A stretch of DNA of 7,148 nucleotides, from the NCBI GenBank assembly GCA_900544255.1, contig UQUM01000067.1, forward strand, positions 1 to 7,148, read 5' to 3'. Both the position numbers and the translations under genes were made by a program. Within the stretch, counting starts at the first letter, position 1; each line of letters begins with the position of its first letter. This stretch comes from an uncultured Sutterella sp. GTDB taxonomy: Bacteria > Pseudomonadota > Gammaproteobacteria > Burkholderiales > Burkholderiaceae_F. Positions 5,318-7,148 of this stretch are shown one piece after another. The notes below the pieces were generated by a model. It was given only the letters and a program-made list of their open reading frames with translations. It was not told the DNA's origin and searched no databases.

Positions 5318-6811
5318 ATGACGTTGGGTTTGATGTCCACCGGTGCCGCAGGCAAGGCTGAAGATCTGCTGCCGTGGCCCGGAATTTCCGGACGGGACGA
5401 GTTCTTTTGGATTACGGAAGTCAACAAGGCGACCTTGCTTACGAATTTGACCAAGGGCCTTCTCACTGAAGACCAGGCCGCGCGATTCGGTCGTGCCGTG
5501 AAGGCGGTAGCTGAAGAATGTGCTGCAGTCGGAAGCGCTCGTCCCAAGATGTACATTCGCTACGAGCCGCTGGTTGTCGCTAAGGCGGGGCTTGAGGCTA
5601 CTCTGATGCATGCCGGCCGCAGCTCGCAGGACATTCATGCAACCTTCCAGCGCGCCATTCTGCGCGACGAGACGCTGAAGCTGCTCACTGCCCTGGCGTC
5701 CGTTGTGACGGGACTTCTGAAGATGGCAGAAGAAAACCGCGATACGTTGATTCCTTGCTATACGAACGGGGTCGCCGCACAGCCTTCCAATATGGCGCAT
5801 GTTCTGCTGGCTCATGCCCAGGCCTTCCTGCGCGACATGGAACGTTCGCTTGCTTGCTATCGCCGCCTGAATGAATCTCCGATGGGCGCGTGCGTTCTGA
5901 ACGGTACGGGCTGGCCGCTTGACCGCGACGGAATGGCTGCGTATCTGGGCTTTGACAAGCCCGTGGCCAATACATTTGATGCCGGCCAGGTTGCCGGCAC
6001 CGACGTGTGCGTGGATGCGGCGCTTGAGCTTGTGCATCCGATGCTCCATGTCGGCCAGTTCATTGCTGAACTGATGCAGCAGTATGCGCAGCCGCGTCCG
6101 TGGATTCTCGTTTCCGCCACCTATGCCTCCAGTGCCATGCCGCAGAAGCGCAATCCCGGTCCCCTGATCGACATTCGCCGCGATGCCGCGGTGGTGCTCT
6201 CCGAGCTCAATTCTGTCGTGATGCGCACGCACAATCTTCCCACCGGCATGTATGACGCGAAGGATGAAAAGCTCAACCGCGAAATCGTGGGTGATGCCTC
6301 CTCTGTCGTCGAACGCTTCGCTGCCGTGCTCGGCATGCTTCGCATCGACAAGAAGCGCGCGCTGGAAGAGCTCAACCTCGACTGGACGGCCACTCAGGAA
6401 CTCGCCGACGTTCTGATGCGCCGCTACGGGATTCCGTTCCGCGTGGGTCACGGCTTCGCGAGTCGCCTGGTGACGGTCGGCCGTTGCGAAGGCTACACGC
6501 CGAAGACCTTCCCGATCGAGAAGGCCAGGGCCATCTATGCCGAGCTTTACGCAGAGCTCAAGCAGGACGTTCCTGAACTCCCGGCGGACTTCCCGCTTGA
6601 CGAAGCCGGGCTTCGTGCGGTGCTCGATCCGGCTCACATCATTCTTGAGCGCGCCGTTGCCGGCGGTCCGCAGCCGGTGGAGCTCGAAAAACTGTTCAAG
6701 ACTGTAGAGAGCGAACTTAAGGAGCGCGAATCGAACGTAATGATGCTCAAGGGCAAGATCTCTGCTGCTCAGAAGAAGCTGAATGCCGATTTTGAGGCAT
6801 TGATTGCCTAA
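5318..6811 (+). CDS. Argininosuccinate-lyase-like enzyme (fumarate lyase superfamily)
   Basis: A 497-residue member of the superfamily that eliminates fumarate from succinyl compounds (argininosuccinate lyase, adenylosuccinate lyase, fumarase C, aspartase). The architecture follows argininosuccinate lyase: HAGRSSQDIHAT (98-109), PCYTNGVAAQPSN (146-158), LRDMERSL then SPMGACVLNGTGWPLDR and the LGFDKPVANTFDA segment, and the signature loop SSAMPQKRNP (271-280) whose first Ser (271) is the expected catalytic base. Differences from true argininosuccinate lyase, as I recall it: SRND of the substrate pocket is SSQD, the TH of the catalytic His motif is TN (Asn150), and the Gly before the SS pair is Ala270. 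It is also longer than the usual 460 or so residues, with a charged helical C-terminus. The substrate is therefore probably not argininosuccinate; S-(2-succino)cysteine or an N-succinyl amine are possibilities. AAGGAG (5306-5311), overlapping the dcuC stop, is six bases before ATG 5318; GTG 5315 would be too close. Confidence 0.88.
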   Translation: MTLGLMSTGAAGKAEDLLPWPGISGRDEFFWITEVNKATLLTNLTKGLLTEDQAARFGRAVKAVAEECAAVGSARPKMYIRYEPLVVAKAGLEATLMHAGRSSQDIHATFQRAILRDETLKLLTALASVVTGLLKMAEENRDTLIPCYTNGVAAQPSNMAHVLLAHAQAFLRDMERSLACYRRLNESPMGACVLNGTGWPLDRDGMAAYLGFDKPVANTFDAGQVAGTDVCVDAALELVHPMLHVGQFIAELMQQYAQPRPWILVSATYASSAMPQKRNPGPLIDIRRDAAVVLSELNSVVMRTHNLPTGMYDAKDEKLNREIVGDASSVVERFAAVLGMLRIDKKRALEELNLDWTATQELADVLMRRYGIPFRVGHGFASRLVTVGRCEGYTPKTFPIEKARAIYAELYAELKQDVPELPADFPLDEAGLRAVLDPAHIILERAVAGGPQPVELEKLFKTVESELKERESNVMMLKGKISAAQKKLNADFEALIA

Positions 6812-6823
6812 CGGGAGGTGCAA

Positions 6824-7114
6824 ATGAAGATCTCGGAAACGGTTGAATTCCTTCATGAAGTCGGAGGTGTGACGATTCGTCTCACGCGTCAGCAGGTCGG
6901 CCGGGATCTTCTGGTTCTTTTGACCGGGGGTGATGCGCCGCATGTTGGTTCCGTCATAGCAGCGGCGCCTCGCCCGAGTCTCCGAGGAGTCGGGATGTCC
7001 GCTACGAGCAACGTCATCAACCGAAGCGGACATTACGACGAAGTGCCGGGTCGTCGTGTCGCCGAGCGTTTGGCGGCTTCTCTCAATGCATACCTGACAG
7101 CTCCCGACGACTAA
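6824..7114 (+). CDS. Small LpdD-like protein (prenylated-flavin chaperone family)
   Basis: A 96-residue protein whose centre, DLLVLLTGGDAPHVGSVIAA followed by PRPSL, then MSATSNVI, GHYDEVPGRRVAERLAASLN, closely follows the pattern I know from LpdD-like proteins (DLLVxITGGDxPHIGAVAxAxPRPSL...SATxSVI...GHKEDELARxxAExLAxxLN). LpdD is the small third component of bacterial gallate decarboxylase loci and is described as a prenylated-FMN chaperone. No signal peptide or membrane segment is seen, so it should be cytosolic. GGGAGG (6813-6818) lies five bases before ATG 6824, which is preferred over GTG 6818 because that codon overlaps the ribosome-binding site. Only 12 bases separate it from the lyase, so it is very likely in the same operon. 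Relatives, as I recall them, run about 20-30 residues further with a VVVxAGIHxDN-like strand that is absent here, so this may be a shortened form. Family assignment is from memory; its job beside a fumarate lyase is unknown. Confidence 0.7.
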   Translation: MKISETVEFLHEVGGVTIRLTRQQVGRDLLVLLTGGDAPHVGSVIAAAPRPSLRGVGMSATSNVINRSGHYDEVPGRRVAERLAASLNAYLTAPDD

Positions 7115-7124
7115 AGTCGCGGGG
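7103..7124 (+). terminator. Weak hairpin at operon end, possible terminator
   Basis: CCC (7103-7105) and CGAC (7108-7111) can pair with GTCG (7116-7119) and GGG (7121-7123) around a TAAA loop that contains the stop codon of the small gene, with a small internal loop. The following sequence (GTTCCAAGTTACTT) is not a clean T-run, so termination would be weak or need another factor. The window ends 24 bases later, so continuation of the operon cannot be excluded. Confidence 0.3.
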
Positions 7125-7148
7125 TTCCAAGTTACTTCAGAGCTTCTG

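Noticed and set aside
4009..5556. Long minus-strand open frame of 515 codons opposite dcuC
   Set aside because: Its translation is rich in Arg, His, Gln and Asn, with no recognisable domain. It lies opposite a clear DcuC homologue, so it is a shadow of that gene's codon bias.
5198..7033. Minus-strand open frame of 611 codons opposite the lyase gene
   Set aside because: Low-complexity, His- and Arg-rich translation antisense to a well-supported lyase; no family resemblance and no promoter or ribosome-binding site of note.
7078..7148. Frameshift restoring a longer C-terminus of the LpdD-like protein
   Set aside because: Neither alternative frame after about 7080 gives a convincing match to the expected VVVxAGIHxDN strand, so a frameshift cannot be argued from the sequence.

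Overview
The window looks like chromosomal DNA from a Gram-negative betaproteobacterium, most likely an anaerobic gut member of the Burkholderiales such as Sutterella, Parasutterella or a relative. The reasons are a Burkholderiales-type general porin (N-terminal ATVSVYGVMDMGV after a short signal peptide, C-terminal Phe), a DcuC-type anaerobic C4-dicarboxylate carrier, a LysR regulator and a moderately high GC content. The taxonomic call is inference from protein character; no rRNA or other marker is present.

Layout. (1) Positions 1-1250, minus strand: the remains of an IS4-superfamily DDE transposase. The D, D and E residues and the Y-(2)-R-(3)-E-(6)-K signature are readable, but the gene is split between two frames at about 790-810, where a stretch of coding sequence seems to be missing. 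It also stops soon after the catalytic Glu. (2) Positions 1251-1610: 360 bases without a gene, holding a likely transposase promoter, an 11-bp inverted repeat, a 6-7-6 dyad and an 18-bp perfect palindrome. (3) Positions 1611-7114, plus strand: five genes in one direction, namely a LysR-type regulator, a porin, a DcuC-family transporter, an argininosuccinate-lyase-like member of the fumarate lyase superfamily, and a small protein resembling the LpdD family of prenylated-flavin chaperones.

How the genes may work together. The porin would let a small anionic compound across the outer membrane. The DcuC-like carrier would move a C4-dicarboxylate or a succinyl adduct across the inner membrane, perhaps in exchange for succinate or fumarate. 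The lyase would cleave a C-N or C-S bond to release fumarate, which an anaerobe could use as an electron acceptor. The lysR gene is the obvious candidate for local control: a 14-base motif (13/14 identical) occurs both upstream of lysR and just upstream of the predicted porin -35 box. The lyase does not look like true argininosuccinate lyase, because several pocket residues differ, so its substrate is open. The LpdD-like gene directly behind it is unexpected, because that family is known from UbiD-type decarboxylase loci and no UbiD or UbiX gene is visible here. This lyase/LpdD-like pairing is the best candidate in the window for something undescribed.
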